A DNA stretch of 64,000 nucleotides from Paraburkholderia solitsugae (GTDB taxonomy: Bacteria > Pseudomonadota > Gammaproteobacteria > Burkholderiales > Burkholderiaceae), in contig NZ_WOEY01000110.1 of assembly GCF_013177695.1 (NCBI RefSeq), positions 1-64,000 on the forward strand, in the 5' to 3' direction. This document shows, one piece after another, positions 8,479 through 17,694 of the stretch; the stretch's first letter is position 1; every line of letters starts with the position of its first letter. The position numbers and the translations under genes were made by a program. The notes beneath the pieces are model-generated. The model was not told where the DNA came from. It made no database searches and saw only the letters and a list, made by a program, of their open reading frames with translations.

Positions 8479-9459
8479 TCAGCGGATCTGAATCTGCTCG
8501 TCCGCGATATAACCGCGAATCACATCGGCGAAGCTGCGGTCGCCGGTCAACCCGAGCCGCTCGGCACGCGAGGGATCCCACTGCCCCGGCCAGCTGCCGA
8601 CAATCTTCTCCACTCGCGCGTCCGGCGCCCACACGATCCGCTTCGCGGCCTCGTCGCCCGCCACCTCGCGCAGCGCGGCCACCATCTCGTCGACGCTCAC
8701 CGAAATCCCCGGCAGATTCAACACGCGCTGGTTACCGAGTGCAGCGGAATCGAGTTCGAGTCCGGCGATCAGGCTTTCGATGGCCTTGCGCGGCGACAGC
8801 AGCCACAACCGCGTCGCGCCCGCTACCGGGCACACCGCCGCTTCGCCGTTCAGCGGCTCGCGAATGATGCCGCTCGCAAACGACGAGGCCGCCGCATTCG
8901 GCTTGCCGGGCCGCACGCTAATGGTGGGCAGCCGCAACACCCGGCCGTCGACGAAACCCCGCCGCGTGTAATCGTTGAGCAACAACTCCGCGATCGCCTT
9001 CTGCGCGCCGTACGACGATTGCGGATTCAGCGCGGTGTCGTTCTGCACGACCTCGGGCAGATCGCCGCCATACACGGCTACTGAACTCGTGAACACCACC
9101 CGCGGTGTGTGTCCACGCTGCCGGCAGGTTTCCAGCAGCAAGCGCGACGCGTCCAGATTGATCCGCATGCCGAGATCGAAATCCGCCTCGGCCTGTCCGC
9201 TCACGATCGCGGCAAGATGGAAGATCGCCGCGGTTCTGTCGTCGATCACGCGATCGAGCACGCTGCGCTCAGCGATGTCGCCCACTTCCGAGCGCACACG
9301 GCTGTCGCCGAAATCGCTGCCGTGCACCACGTCGAGCAGCACCAGTTCGGTAATCGCTTGCGGCTTGCCGTGCTTATCCTTCACCGCGCCGCGCGCCAAC
9401 AGTTCGCGCGCAAGACGCTGGCCGAGAAAACCCGCACCGCCGGTAATCAGTATTTTCAT
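8479..9459 (-). CDS. denD: D-erythronate dehydrogenase
   Basis: 326 aa from ATG 9459. It is an extended short-chain dehydrogenase/epimerase-type protein: NAD-binding GGAGFLG at residues 7-13, a catalytic Ser-Tyr-Lys set (VFTSSVAVYGG, then SSYGAQKA) and a C-terminal substrate domain. DenD oxidises D-erythronate to 2-oxo-tetronate. The assignment rests on the family plus its place in an otnI-otnC-otnK-ltnD cluster. It is the last gene of the run, 29 bp after otnI. Similar uronate dehydrogenases would be the alternative without that context. Confidence 0.85.
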   Translation of the reverse strand: MKILITGGAGFLGQRLARELLARGAVKDKHGKPQAITELVLLDVVHGSDFGDSRVRSEVGDIAERSVLDRVIDDRTAAIFHLAAIVSGQAEADFDLGMRINLDASRLLLETCRQRGHTPRVVFTSSVAVYGGDLPEVVQNDTALNPQSSYGAQKAIAELLLNDYTRRGFVDGRVLRLPTISVRPGKPNAAASSFASGIIREPLNGEAAVCPVAGATRLWLLSPRKAIESLIAGLELDSAALGNQRVLNLPGISVSVDEMVAALREVAGDEAAKRIVWAPDARVEKIVGSWPGQWDPSRAERLGLTGDRSFADVIRGYIADEQIQIR

Positions 9460-9488
9460 GATGTGCGTTGTCCTTGCTTGATCGCTTA

Positions 9489-10277
9489 TTAGCCAGCGGC
9501 GTTCAGATATGGTTTGAGCCAATCGAGCCCCGCCGATGTGCCGGCCCGCGGCCGGTATTCGCAACCGATGTAGCCGTCGTAGCCCAGCGCGTCGATCAGA
9601 TCGAACAGATACGGATAATTAATTTCGCCGAGGTTAGGTTCATGGCGTTCCGGCACGCCAGCGACCTGAATGTGACCGATGCCAGCCATATCGCGTTTGA
9701 GCTTGACCGCGAGGTCGCCTTCGACGATCTGGCAGTGATAGCAGTCGAACTGCACCTTGAGATTCGGCGCGCCCACTTCCGCGCAAATCGCCTGCGCGTC
9801 ATCCTGGCGGTTCAGAAAGAAGCCCGGCATATCACGCGTATTGATCGGCTCGATCACCACGGTGACGCCGTCCTCTTGCGCAGCCTTTGCGGCATAGGCG
9901 AGATTCTTCAGATACACCTCGCGATGTTTGGCCCGCGGCTGATCCGCGCCAATCAAACCGGCCATCACATGCAGTTTGCGATTGCCGAGTACGCGCGTGT
10001 AATCGAGCGCGGTTTCAATGCTGCGGCGAAATTCGTCTTCGCGGCCCGGCAGCGAAGCGATGCCGCGCTCGCCCGCGGCCCAGTCTCCGGGTGGCGCATT
10101 GAAGAGCGCCTGCGTCAGACCGTTCGCTTCGAGCCGGGCCTTGATTTCCCCGGCACGGAAATCATAGGGAAACAGAAACTCCACGGCCTTGAAGCCGTCT
10201 TTTGTCGCAGCGGCGAAACGGTCGAGGAAAGCGTGCTCGTTGTACATCATGGTCAGGTTAGCGGCGAAGCGAAGCAT
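9489..10277 (-). CDS. otnI: 2-oxo-tetronate isomerase
   Basis: 262 aa from ATG 10277, with AAGGAG eight bases ahead. It belongs to the hydroxypyruvate isomerase-like TIM-barrel family. Metal-binding residues are visible in VVIEPIN, VQFDCYHCQ, HIQVAG and the terminal GCEYRPR. It would convert 2-oxo-tetronate to 3-oxo-tetronate, the substrate of OtnK. An inter-gene gap of about 190 bp separates it from otnC. Confidence 0.88.
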   Translation of the reverse strand: MLRFAANLTMMYNEHAFLDRFAAATKDGFKAVEFLFPYDFRAGEIKARLEANGLTQALFNAPPGDWAAGERGIASLPGREDEFRRSIETALDYTRVLGNRKLHVMAGLIGADQPRAKHREVYLKNLAYAAKAAQEDGVTVVIEPINTRDMPGFFLNRQDDAQAICAEVGAPNLKVQFDCYHCQIVEGDLAVKLKRDMAGIGHIQVAGVPERHEPNLGEINYPYLFDLIDALGYDGYIGCEYRPRAGTSAGLDWLKPYLNAAG

Positions 10278-10471
10278 GGTGAAAACTCCTTGAAAACGGT
10301 TTGGTTCAGCGCGGAAACATCCAATGGATGCGTGCCCCCGGCGGAACGATTTCGATCGTGCAACGGGAGGGTGTCGCCTCATTGGGCCGCGCCGCTATTG
10401 CGCCGATCACCTGCATGTCGGGTCCTATCTGCCAGCGTGGCAACGCCACCCGGCTTTGTTTTTGTCAGCGC

Positions 10472-11134
10472 CTACCAGCGCGCGCCGAACACCGTCCGCA
10501 GTTCTTCGAGCGCCGCATCGTCGAGTGGCGCGGGCCGCGGGTTCGTCATCAGCCACAGGCGCGCGGTCTCTTCGAGCTCTTCAAGCACATACGACGCCTG
10601 CGCCACGGAGCGCTCCCACACCACCGGGCCGAGGCGCTCGAGCAAAACCGCGCGAACGGTGCCTGCGAGAGCGGCGATCTGCGCGGCCACTTGCGGGTCG
10701 CCGGGACGTTTGTAACGAATCAGCGGGACATGGCCCACTTTCATCACGTGATACGGGGTAATCGGCGGCAGAACGTCGTCGTCGCGCCACACGCCGGCGA
10801 GCGTCAATGCGACGAGATGCGTCGAATGCGTGTGGACGATGCCGCGCGCCTCGCCGTTGCGTGCATAGATGCCCCGATGCAACGCCAGCGTTTTCGACGG
10901 TTTGCCGCCGGACACCGTGTTGCCATCGAAATCGACCTTGGCAATATCGGCCGGGTCGAGCCGGCCGAGGCAGGCATCGGTCGGCGTGATCAGCCAGCCG
11001 TCGTCGAGGCGCGCGCTGATGTTGCCGGCGCTACCCACCGTGTAGCCGCGTTGGTAGAGACTCGCACCGGTCACGCAGATTTCTTCGCGCACGCGTGCTT
11101 CGTTCGTCGTGTGGAGTGCGGGCGTGCCGGTCAT
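10472..11134 (-). CDS. otnC: 3-oxo-tetronate 4-phosphate decarboxylase
   Basis: 220 aa, class II aldolase/adducin family. The fold is marked by SAGNISARL, the zinc-binding HTHSTH near residues 99-104 and a later conserved His (PYHVMKVGH). OtnC decarboxylates 3-oxo-tetronate 4-phosphate to dihydroxyacetone phosphate. Its ATG overlaps the otnK stop in an ATGA, so the two are translationally coupled. Confidence 0.88.
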   Translation of the reverse strand: MTGTPALHTTNEARVREEICVTGASLYQRGYTVGSAGNISARLDDGWLITPTDACLGRLDPADIAKVDFDGNTVSGGKPSKTLALHRGIYARNGEARGIVHTHSTHLVALTLAGVWRDDDVLPPITPYHVMKVGHVPLIRYKRPGDPQVAAQIAALAGTVRAVLLERLGPVVWERSVAQASYVLEELEETARLWLMTNPRPAPLDDAALEELRTVFGARW

Positions 11135-12441
11135 TGCGCGGCTCCATCGAGGTGACGCAGTGCTTTTTCGAAAAAATCGATCGTGCCGAAGTTGCCGGAT
11201 TTCAATGCGAGCGCGAGCGGCTCGGCGTCCGTCGTTGCGGTGGCGGGCACGCCCGGATCGATCTGCGCACCGATACGCAATGTGCGCACATCGAGCGCCT
11301 GCACCACGGCGCCCGAGGTCTCGCCGCCCGCCACTACGAACTTGCGCACGCCGCGTTCGCGCAAACCGCGTGCAATCGACGCCAGCGTGGATTCGACCAG
11401 GTGCCCCGCTTCGTTGACGCCGAGTTCGCGTTGCACCGCTTTGACTTCGTCGGGCGTTGCGGTGGCGTAGATCAGCACGGGTTCGTGTTTATCCAGGTAC
11501 GGCTGTGCAAAGGCCAGTGCCTGCTCGACCACCGGCTCGCCGCGCGCCACCGCGAGCGGATCGATGCGGAACGCGGGCCGCGTTTCGCGCCAGGCCGCCA
11601 CTTGCGAGTTGGTCGCTGTCGAGGCGCTGCCGGCCAGCACCGCCGACAATCCTTCGGCACGCGGCAATTGCGCAGCATCGTTGCCTTCCGCGAGTAAACC
11701 GGCGCGACGGAAATTGCCGGGCAGACCCAGCGCAACACCGGAGCCACCCGTGATCAGCGTGAGGTCGGCACATGCCTCGCCGAGTACGTAAAGATCCGCG
11801 TCCGATACCGCATCGGCAATCGCTATTCGCACGCCATCGCCACGCAGCACATCGAAGGTTTCGCGCACGGTCGACACGCCTTTTGCTACGGTGTCGTAAC
11901 GTACGAGGCCGACTTTCGATCCGGTCTGCCGCTGGAGCACGCGCACGAGGTTCGCATCGCGCATCGGCGTCAACGGATGGTTTTCCATACCCGATTCGCT
12001 CAGCAACCTATCGCCGACGAACAGATAACCGCGATAGATCGTGCGGCCGTTCTCCGGAAACGCCGGGCAGGCAATCGTGAAAGCCCTTGCGCCCACTTCG
12101 GCGGACAATGCATCGAGCAAGGCATCCGTGACCGGACCGATGTTACCGGCGTCGGTCGAATCGAACGTCGAACAGTATTTGAAAAAGAACTGGCGGCATC
12201 CTTGCGCGCGCAACCAGTCGAGCGCGGCGAGCGATTGCGCGACGGCATCGGCGGCGGGAATCGTGCGCGATTTCAGCGCGACGACCAGCGCGTCGGCTTC
12301 AACGACATCATTCGACGCGGGCACGCCGATGGTCTGCACCGTGCGCATGCCGCCGCGCACCAGCATGTTGGCGAGATCGGTGGCGCCGGTGAAATCGTCG
12401 GCAATGCAGCCGAGCAGCGCGCGTCTGGACGAAGTGGTCAT
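11131..12441 (-). CDS. otnK: 3-oxo-tetronate kinase (DUF1537)
   Basis: 436 aa from ATG 12441, preceded by GGAG at six bases; the longer open frame upstream overlaps ltnD and is not used. The N-terminal IADDFTGATDLANML is the hallmark of the four-carbon acid sugar kinase family. The C-terminal nucleotide-binding part has VAGGETSGAVVQAL and GVPATATTD. It phosphorylates 3-oxo-tetronate at C4. It starts 14 bp after ltnD and overlaps otnC, so it sits in the core of one operon. Confidence 0.9.
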   Translation of the reverse strand: MTTSSRRALLGCIADDFTGATDLANMLVRGGMRTVQTIGVPASNDVVEADALVVALKSRTIPAADAVAQSLAALDWLRAQGCRQFFFKYCSTFDSTDAGNIGPVTDALLDALSAEVGARAFTIACPAFPENGRTIYRGYLFVGDRLLSESGMENHPLTPMRDANLVRVLQRQTGSKVGLVRYDTVAKGVSTVRETFDVLRGDGVRIAIADAVSDADLYVLGEACADLTLITGGSGVALGLPGNFRRAGLLAEGNDAAQLPRAEGLSAVLAGSASTATNSQVAAWRETRPAFRIDPLAVARGEPVVEQALAFAQPYLDKHEPVLIYATATPDEVKAVQRELGVNEAGHLVESTLASIARGLRERGVRKFVVAGGETSGAVVQALDVRTLRIGAQIDPGVPATATTDAEPLALALKSGNFGTIDFFEKALRHLDGAAQ

Positions 12442-12455
12442 GGCAGACTCCGCGC

Positions 12456-13346
12456 TTACGTCGCCGCCGGCAAGTCGATGCCGGGGAAAATTTTGATCAC
12501 CGCGGAATCGTCCTCGCCACCATGTCCCGCGGTCGACGCCATCATGAACATCTGATGCGCCGCCGCCGACAAGGGCAACGGGAATTTCGAGCGGCGCGCG
12601 GCATCGAGCACCAGGCCGAGATCCTTCACAAAAATATCGACCGCCGAGAGCGGCGTGTAATCGCCGCTCAGAATATGGGGCACGCGGTTCTCGAACATCC
12701 ACGAATTGCCCGCGCTATGCGTGATGACCTCGTACAGCGCATCAGGATCGACGCCTTCGCGCAAACCGAGCGCCATGGCCTCGGCGGCCACGGCGATATG
12801 CACACCGGCCAGCAACTGATTGATGATCTTCACCTTCGAACCCGCGCCGTGCGCCGAGCCCAGCCGATAGACCTTGCCCGCCATCGCGGCCAGCACGTCC
12901 TCGCACGCGGCATAGGCGGTGTCCGGGCCGGACGTCATCATCGTCATTTCGCCGGACGCGGCGCGCGCCGCGCCACCGGACACCGGCGCGTCGAGCATCT
13001 GCAAACCGGCGGCTTCGATACGCTTGCCGAGCTCGACCGCGAAGTCCGGCGCCACGGTTGCGCTCGCAATCACCACACTGCCGGGTTTCATCGCGGCGAC
13101 CGCGCCTTGCGCGCCGAACAGGACGGCTTCGGTTTGGGCGGCATTGACGACCAGCGTGACGACCACGTCGCATTGCGCGCCAAGCTCGGCAGGCGACGCA
13201 CAGCCGACGCCGCCTGCCGCAACGAACGCTTGCAAGATCTCGCAGCGCAGATCACACGCGTGAACCTGAAAGCCCGAGCGCAGCAATGAGCGCGCGACGC
13301 CCATGCCCATCGCCCCGAGACCGATGACACCGACATGTCTGGACAT
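12456..13346 (-). CDS. ltnD: L-threonate dehydrogenase
   Basis: 296 aa, beta-hydroxyacid dehydrogenase family. Rossmann motif GLGAMGMGVA at residues 9-18, substrate loop DAPVSGGAARA, catalytic Lys in KIINQLLAG and the conserved FVKDLG. LtnD oxidises L-threonate to 2-oxo-tetronate. CGGAGAAG precedes ATG 13346. It is first in the run ltnD-otnK-otnC-otnI-denD, so both C4-acid entry routes converge in one operon. Confidence 0.88.
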   Translation of the reverse strand: MSRHVGVIGLGAMGMGVARSLLRSGFQVHACDLRCEILQAFVAAGGVGCASPAELGAQCDVVVTLVVNAAQTEAVLFGAQGAVAAMKPGSVVIASATVAPDFAVELGKRIEAAGLQMLDAPVSGGAARAASGEMTMMTSGPDTAYAACEDVLAAMAGKVYRLGSAHGAGSKVKIINQLLAGVHIAVAAEAMALGLREGVDPDALYEVITHSAGNSWMFENRVPHILSGDYTPLSAVDIFVKDLGLVLDAARRSKFPLPLSAAAHQMFMMASTAGHGGEDDSAVIKIFPGIDLPAAT

Positions 13347-13414
13347 GCTTGACTTCTCCGTTGGTTAGCCGCGAACGCCCCGATGGAACCCAACCTGACC
13401 CGGCTCAGTTCTGC

Positions 13415-14119
13415 TCAGCAAATACCCGCTTCCGCGAGCCGCCGGGCCGCGTTATTCATATGGGTACTCGCTGCATTGCGCGCCGCCATCGGATCGCCCG
13501 CCCGGATCGCCGCGACGATGGCCGCATGCTCTTCCCGCACCTGACGTGAGAAGTCATCGCGCAGCGCTTCGTTACGCCGCGTCACCACGGTGCCGGCTTC
13601 GAGGTACTGATTCAGGAAGATGAGCGTCTTGAGGAAATACGGATTGCCGGTGGCCGCAGCGATTGCGCGGTGGAAGGCGACATCTTCGGCGACGCCGTTC
13701 TCGCCTTCGGCCTCCGCTTCGTCGATCCTGGCGAGGGCTGCATCGATTGACATCATGTCCGCGTCGCTGCGGCGCATGGCGGCCTCTGAGGCGACTTCCG
13801 CCTCGATCGCCCGCCGCAGCGCGAGAATTTGCAGCACCGAGCCCGCTTCAACCGCTTCCGCATAGTCGATGCGCAGCGGCCGAATCGCGCCGTGCGCGGC
13901 AATGAAAACGCCGCTGCCCTGGCGCGGCTCGACCACGCCCTCGTTCTTCAGCCGCGAAATCGCCTCACGGATTACCGTGCGGCTCACGCCGAACTGCTGC
14001 GCCAGCACCGCCTCGGTCGGCAGCTTGCCGCCGCGCGCGAACGTGCCTTTGTCGATCTGCTTGAGCAACTGCTGCGCGACGGTATCGCTCAGTGCGCGAA
14101 CAGGAATCTTGTCGAACAT
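13415..14119 (-). CDS. FadR-subfamily GntR transcriptional regulator
   Basis: 234 aa. The winged HTH is at about residues 10-75 (LPTEAVLAQQFGVSRTVIREAI). The C-terminal all-helical FCD domain has the metal/ligand residues Asp and His in EDVAFHRAIAAATGN, EEHAAI and STHMNN. It lies 68 bp ahead of ltnD on the same strand and is the obvious regulator of the tetronate genes. Two GGGTCAT copies at 14132-14138 and 14145-14151, just upstream of its start, could be its own site. Confidence 0.88.
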   Translation of the reverse strand: MFDKIPVRALSDTVAQQLLKQIDKGTFARGGKLPTEAVLAQQFGVSRTVIREAISRLKNEGVVEPRQGSGVFIAAHGAIRPLRIDYAEAVEAGSVLQILALRRAIEAEVASEAAMRRSDADMMSIDAALARIDEAEAEGENGVAEDVAFHRAIAAATGNPYFLKTLIFLNQYLEAGTVVTRRNEALRDDFSRQVREEHAAIVAAIRAGDPMAARNAASTHMNNAARRLAEAGIC

Positions 14120-14378
14120 GGATGTCCCGATGGGTCATGTTGTCGGGTCATCATACAAATTTGAGACTGTGGCTGCATCGATGCAAACCCCAGGTTCAGC
14201 CACGGGTTACCGAAGATTATTGACCCAGTGAAAAGCCGTGACGATCTCACCCCATGGCGTCATCGCAACACTGATGGCGAACATCAGCGGATAGGTCACC
14301 GCCGTCGAGAAGAATCCATACATGAAACGCGAGTTAAATAGGCCACTCGCCTGACGAGGTGAGTCAAGTAACGGTGTT
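14120..14378. other. Intergenic region with a possible membrane-protein remnant
   Basis: On the minus strand a frame over 14207-14413 reads FFSTAVTYPLMFAISVAM and ends shortly after. It is one hydrophobic segment without a ribosome site, overlapping the end of the LacI gene. It could be the last piece of a lost transporter, or chance. Confidence 0.25.
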
Positions 14379-15446
14379 TCAGGTCGTTTCGCGCTCGACG
14401 ATATGAAAACCAACGTCGGTCACTTTGACGTTGCTGTCGCCGGCCAGACGATCGAGCAGACAGCGTGCGGCGGTGAGTCCGATGCGGGTGCCGTCCACGC
14501 GCACCGTGGTGAGTTGCGGCGTGGTTTCGGCGGTGAATTCGAGGTCGCCGAAACCGCAGATCGACAGTTGCGATGGCACGCTCAACCCGAGCTGTTTGCT
14601 CGCGCCAAGCACACCGATCGCCAGCAGATCGGAGCCGCAAAATACGGCGTCGAGCTGTGGCGCCTGCTCGAGCAGCGTCGGCAACGCGGCCTTGCCGACG
14701 GCGACCGAACTCGGTGGCGGCACCAGCACCTCGGCAATGTCGTGAATGCCCGCCTGCGCAAGCCGGTCGCGAAAACCGTTGCGGCGTGCGAGTGCGCGGT
14801 CGTCGTTCGCCGACACGAGGCCGGGTGCCCGCGCGTTGCGTTGTAGAAAGTGCTCAGCCACAGCGGCGCCGATCTGATAGTGCGAAAAGCCGACCAGCAT
14901 GTCGATCGGCGTGTCAGTCATATCCCAGGTTTCGACGATGGGCAGGCCCACGTTGCGCAGGCGTTCGCGCAACGAGTCCGCATGAGCGACACCGGTCAGC
15001 AGCACGCCTTCCGGACGCCGGCTCAGCACCGCGTCGAGCAGCGCCTCTTCGCTCGAATTGCTATAGCCGCTCAAGGCCAGCAGCACCTGATAGCCTGCGC
15101 GCGACATCGTCTCGCTGAACACCTGGATCGTTTCGGAAAACAGCGAGTGAGCGATGGTCGGCACGATCGCCGCGATCAACCTTGAACGCGCTGACGACAA
15201 TCCGCCCGCCAGGCGATTCGGTACATAGCCGAGCTTCTGCACGACCTGCCGCACCCGTTCAAGCGTTTCGGGCGCGACGGTCTCCGGGCTATTGAAGAAA
15301 CGCGACACCGTAATCGGCGCGACGCCTGCTTGCGCGGCGACATCCGTGATACGCAGGACCTTGGGACCGCCACGCAAGCGTTTCGCTGGCGCCGCCGTCT
15401 CCGGCGTATCTGGGCTGGCAGCGGCGGTAGGCTTGTGATTCGGCAT
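14379..15446 (-). CDS. LacI-family transcriptional regulator (GntR-gluconate type)
   Basis: 355 aa from ATG 15446; an in-frame ATG at 15491 is possible. A low-complexity N-terminus is followed by the LacI HTH (RITDVAAQAGVAPITVSRF) and hinge YVPNRLAGGLSS. The sugar-binding-like domain follows, ending GDSNVKVTDVGFHIVERETT. The HTH resembles that of Escherichia GntR. It shares strand and locus with an MFS carrier, an aldolase-like gene and a sugar-acid dehydratase. Palindromes upstream of the dehydratase fit a LacI/GntR operator. Confidence 0.87.
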   Translation of the reverse strand: MPNHKPTAAASPDTPETAAPAKRLRGGPKVLRITDVAAQAGVAPITVSRFFNSPETVAPETLERVRQVVQKLGYVPNRLAGGLSSARSRLIAAIVPTIAHSLFSETIQVFSETMSRAGYQVLLALSGYSNSSEEALLDAVLSRRPEGVLLTGVAHADSLRERLRNVGLPIVETWDMTDTPIDMLVGFSHYQIGAAVAEHFLQRNARAPGLVSANDDRALARRNGFRDRLAQAGIHDIAEVLVPPPSSVAVGKAALPTLLEQAPQLDAVFCGSDLLAIGVLGASKQLGLSVPSQLSICGFGDLEFTAETTPQLTTVRVDGTRIGLTAARCLLDRLAGDSNVKVTDVGFHIVERETT

Positions 15447-15547
15447 GGCTCGGTGGCTAGGTAATGGTTCGCGCGTATTGTAGACCGCCATGGAGCGCCG
15501 GCGACGAAAGGCTCCAGCGGGCCGGGTCTCAGCGCCGCAATGCAGAT

Positions 15548-16873
15548 CTACTCGGTCACGGGCACATGACTTTGCGCTACGGGAGCGCCTCGATTACGCC
15601 GCAGGATGAACAGCGTGACGACGGCAAACACCAGCAGACAGGTCGCCGGAATCAGCATCGGCGCCTTCACGCTGCCCGTGGTCTGACGCACCCACGGCAC
15701 CAGATTCTGCGCAATGAAGCCGCCGATATTGCCGAGCGAATTGATCGCCGCAATGCCGGCCGCGGCACGCGCGCCGAACAGGAACTTCGGCGGCAGCGTC
15801 CAGAAACACGGGATCAGCAGATACATGCACGGCGCGCCGAAACAGAGCGCGACAAACCGCAGCGTGTTGGTCGGCAGAAACACGGCGCTCAGGAAACACG
15901 CGACGCCGAGCAACGCGGCCACCAGCATCGCGACGATCGCACGATTGCCACCGCGCAGCTTCGACGGCAGCCACGCCAGCACGATGGTCGCCATCAGCCA
16001 TGGAATGATGTTCAGCAGGCCGTTGGTCGTATTGCTGACGCCGAAGCCTTTCACCAGTGTCGGCAGCCAATAGCTCACGCCGTAGACGGAAATCGACAGC
16101 ATCATGTAGTAGAGCGCCATGCCAATCACACGCGGCTCCGTCAACACGCTCAGCAGCGAGGAATGACCGGTGTAGCGTTCCTTCATCTGCGCGCGTTCCG
16201 CGTCGAGCGTATCGGTGAGCCATTGTTTTTCGTCGGCGGAGAGACACTTCGCCTGTTTCGGCGAGGCAGGCAACAGGAACAGCACGACGAACGTCAACAG
16301 AATCGACGGCAGACCCGTGACGATGAACACCAGTTGCCAGCCGTGCAGTCCCGCGAATCCACCCTTGTCGAGCAACCAGCCGCAAATCGGCGCACCCACC
16401 ATGTTGCCCAGACTGCTGCCGACGGTGAAATAGCCGAGCATGCGCACGCGATGCCGCGACGGAAACCACAAAGTCAGGTAGTAGATCACGCCCGGATACA
16501 AACCCGCTTCCGACGCGCCGAGTAGAAAACGCAGCACGTAAAACATCGTCGCGTTCTGCGTAAACGCGAGCAGTATCGTGACGACACCCCACGTGAACAT
16601 GATGCGCGCCATCCAGCGAGGCGCGCCGTACTTGTGCAGCAGCACATTGCTCGGCACTTCGAACAACAGGTAGCCGATGAAAAATAGCGACGCACCCAGC
16701 CCGTATGCGACTTCGGAAAGCCCGAGGCTGCCGAGCATCTGCAGCTTGGCAAAGCTGATGTTGGAGCGGTCGATGTAGGCAACCAGATAGAGCACCCCGA
16801 GCAGCGGCATCAAGCGGAATGCCAGGCGATTGATCAGACGCGATTCGTCGATCGCCGGTGTCGTGATATTCAC
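15548..16873 (-). CDS. MFS transporter, anion:cation symporter family
   Basis: 441 aa, about twelve membrane segments. The start is GTG 16873, chosen because AGGAG stands six bases ahead and the protein opens MNITTPAIDESRLINRLAFRLMP, typical of the ACS (tartrate/phthalate/glucarate) family. Motif AYIDRSNISFAKLQM marks the first helix. It should carry an organic or sugar acid across the inner membrane, most likely the substrate of the dehydratase two genes upstream. Confidence 0.85.
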   Translation of the reverse strand: MNITTPAIDESRLINRLAFRLMPLLGVLYLVAYIDRSNISFAKLQMLGSLGLSEVAYGLGASLFFIGYLLFEVPSNVLLHKYGAPRWMARIMFTWGVVTILLAFTQNATMFYVLRFLLGASEAGLYPGVIYYLTLWFPSRHRVRMLGYFTVGSSLGNMVGAPICGWLLDKGGFAGLHGWQLVFIVTGLPSILLTFVVLFLLPASPKQAKCLSADEKQWLTDTLDAERAQMKERYTGHSSLLSVLTEPRVIGMALYYMMLSISVYGVSYWLPTLVKGFGVSNTTNGLLNIIPWLMATIVLAWLPSKLRGGNRAIVAMLVAALLGVACFLSAVFLPTNTLRFVALCFGAPCMYLLIPCFWTLPPKFLFGARAAAGIAAINSLGNIGGFIAQNLVPWVRQTTGSVKAPMLIPATCLLVFAVVTLFILRRNRGAPVAQSHVPVTE

Positions 16874-16942
16874 TATGTCTCCTGCGCTCGCGCCGTTCGC
16901 GCGAGCAATGGCTATTTGACGGCTCGCAACAGCCTCAGCGCA

Positions 16943-17677
16943 TTATTGTTTTTGTGCACGCCATTGCGCGTAAGCAGCCAGCGTTTCCTCGTTCGGCGGA
17001 TACGTGCCGCGCAGCGGCCGGCCTTCTTCGATGCGCTGCGTGATGAACAATTCGAGCTGCTCCTGCTCGGTGGCGTCACGCGCGACGTCGGTTGCCATTT
17101 CGCGCGGCACGATGACCACGCCGTCCACATCGGCGACGACGATATCGCCGGGATACACCGGCACGCCGCCACAGGCGATCGGTACATTCATATCGACCGC
17201 ATGATGCTTGGCCAGATTCAGTGGCGCGCTCGCGCCGGCACACCAGATCGGCAAACCCAGTTCCGCGATCGTGCCGCTATCGCGCACCGGGCCGTCCGAG
17301 ACCATGCCGGCCACACCACGCTTCGCGAGACGCAGCGCGAGAATCGAACCGACCGACGCGACCGCGCGTTCACCCCGGCAGTCCTGCACCAGCACGCTGC
17401 CAGGCGGCGCGGTTTCAACGGCTTTACGCTGCGGATGGTCCGGGTCCTGAAACACGCCGACGTGGTCGATATCCTCACGTGCCGGGATGTTACGCAGCGT
17501 GAACGCCGGGCCGACAACGTTGGGTGCGCCGGGTGCCGGTTTGACGAGCGGTGCGACGCCTTGCAGGAATACGTTGCGCAAGCCGCGCTTGAAAAGTTGC
17601 GTGGTTAGCGTTGCCGTGCTGACATGGCGTAGCTCTTCGAGTGTGGCGTCGCTGATGGCAATGTTGGATGCAGTCAT
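16943..17677 (-). CDS. RraA-family protein, probable 2-keto acid aldolase
   Basis: 244 aa. The RraA/HMG-aldolase fold is shown by GPAFTLR near residue 56, VVGPAF-type glycine loops, the metal/pyruvate-binding GMVSDGPVRDS (G-x-x-RD) and the terminal DIVVADVDGVVIVPR. Several members are divalent-metal class II pyruvate aldolases. Next to an IlvD/Edd dehydratase it would split a 2-keto-3-deoxy acid. The name RNase E regulator is historic and does not fit the context. The gene starts 17 bp after the dehydratase stop. Confidence 0.75.
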   Translation of the reverse strand: MTASNIAISDATLEELRHVSTATLTTQLFKRGLRNVFLQGVAPLVKPAPGAPNVVGPAFTLRNIPAREDIDHVGVFQDPDHPQRKAVETAPPGSVLVQDCRGERAVASVGSILALRLAKRGVAGMVSDGPVRDSGTIAELGLPIWCAGASAPLNLAKHHAVDMNVPIACGGVPVYPGDIVVADVDGVVIVPREMATDVARDATEQEQLELFITQRIEEGRPLRGTYPPNEETLAAYAQWRAQKQ

Positions 17678-17694
17678 GAGAAGTCCGGATCGAG

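Noticed and set aside
14207..14413. 68-aa membrane-protein gene
   Set aside because: No ribosome site, one hydrophobic stretch only, and it overlaps the LacI gene; kept only as a possible remnant.
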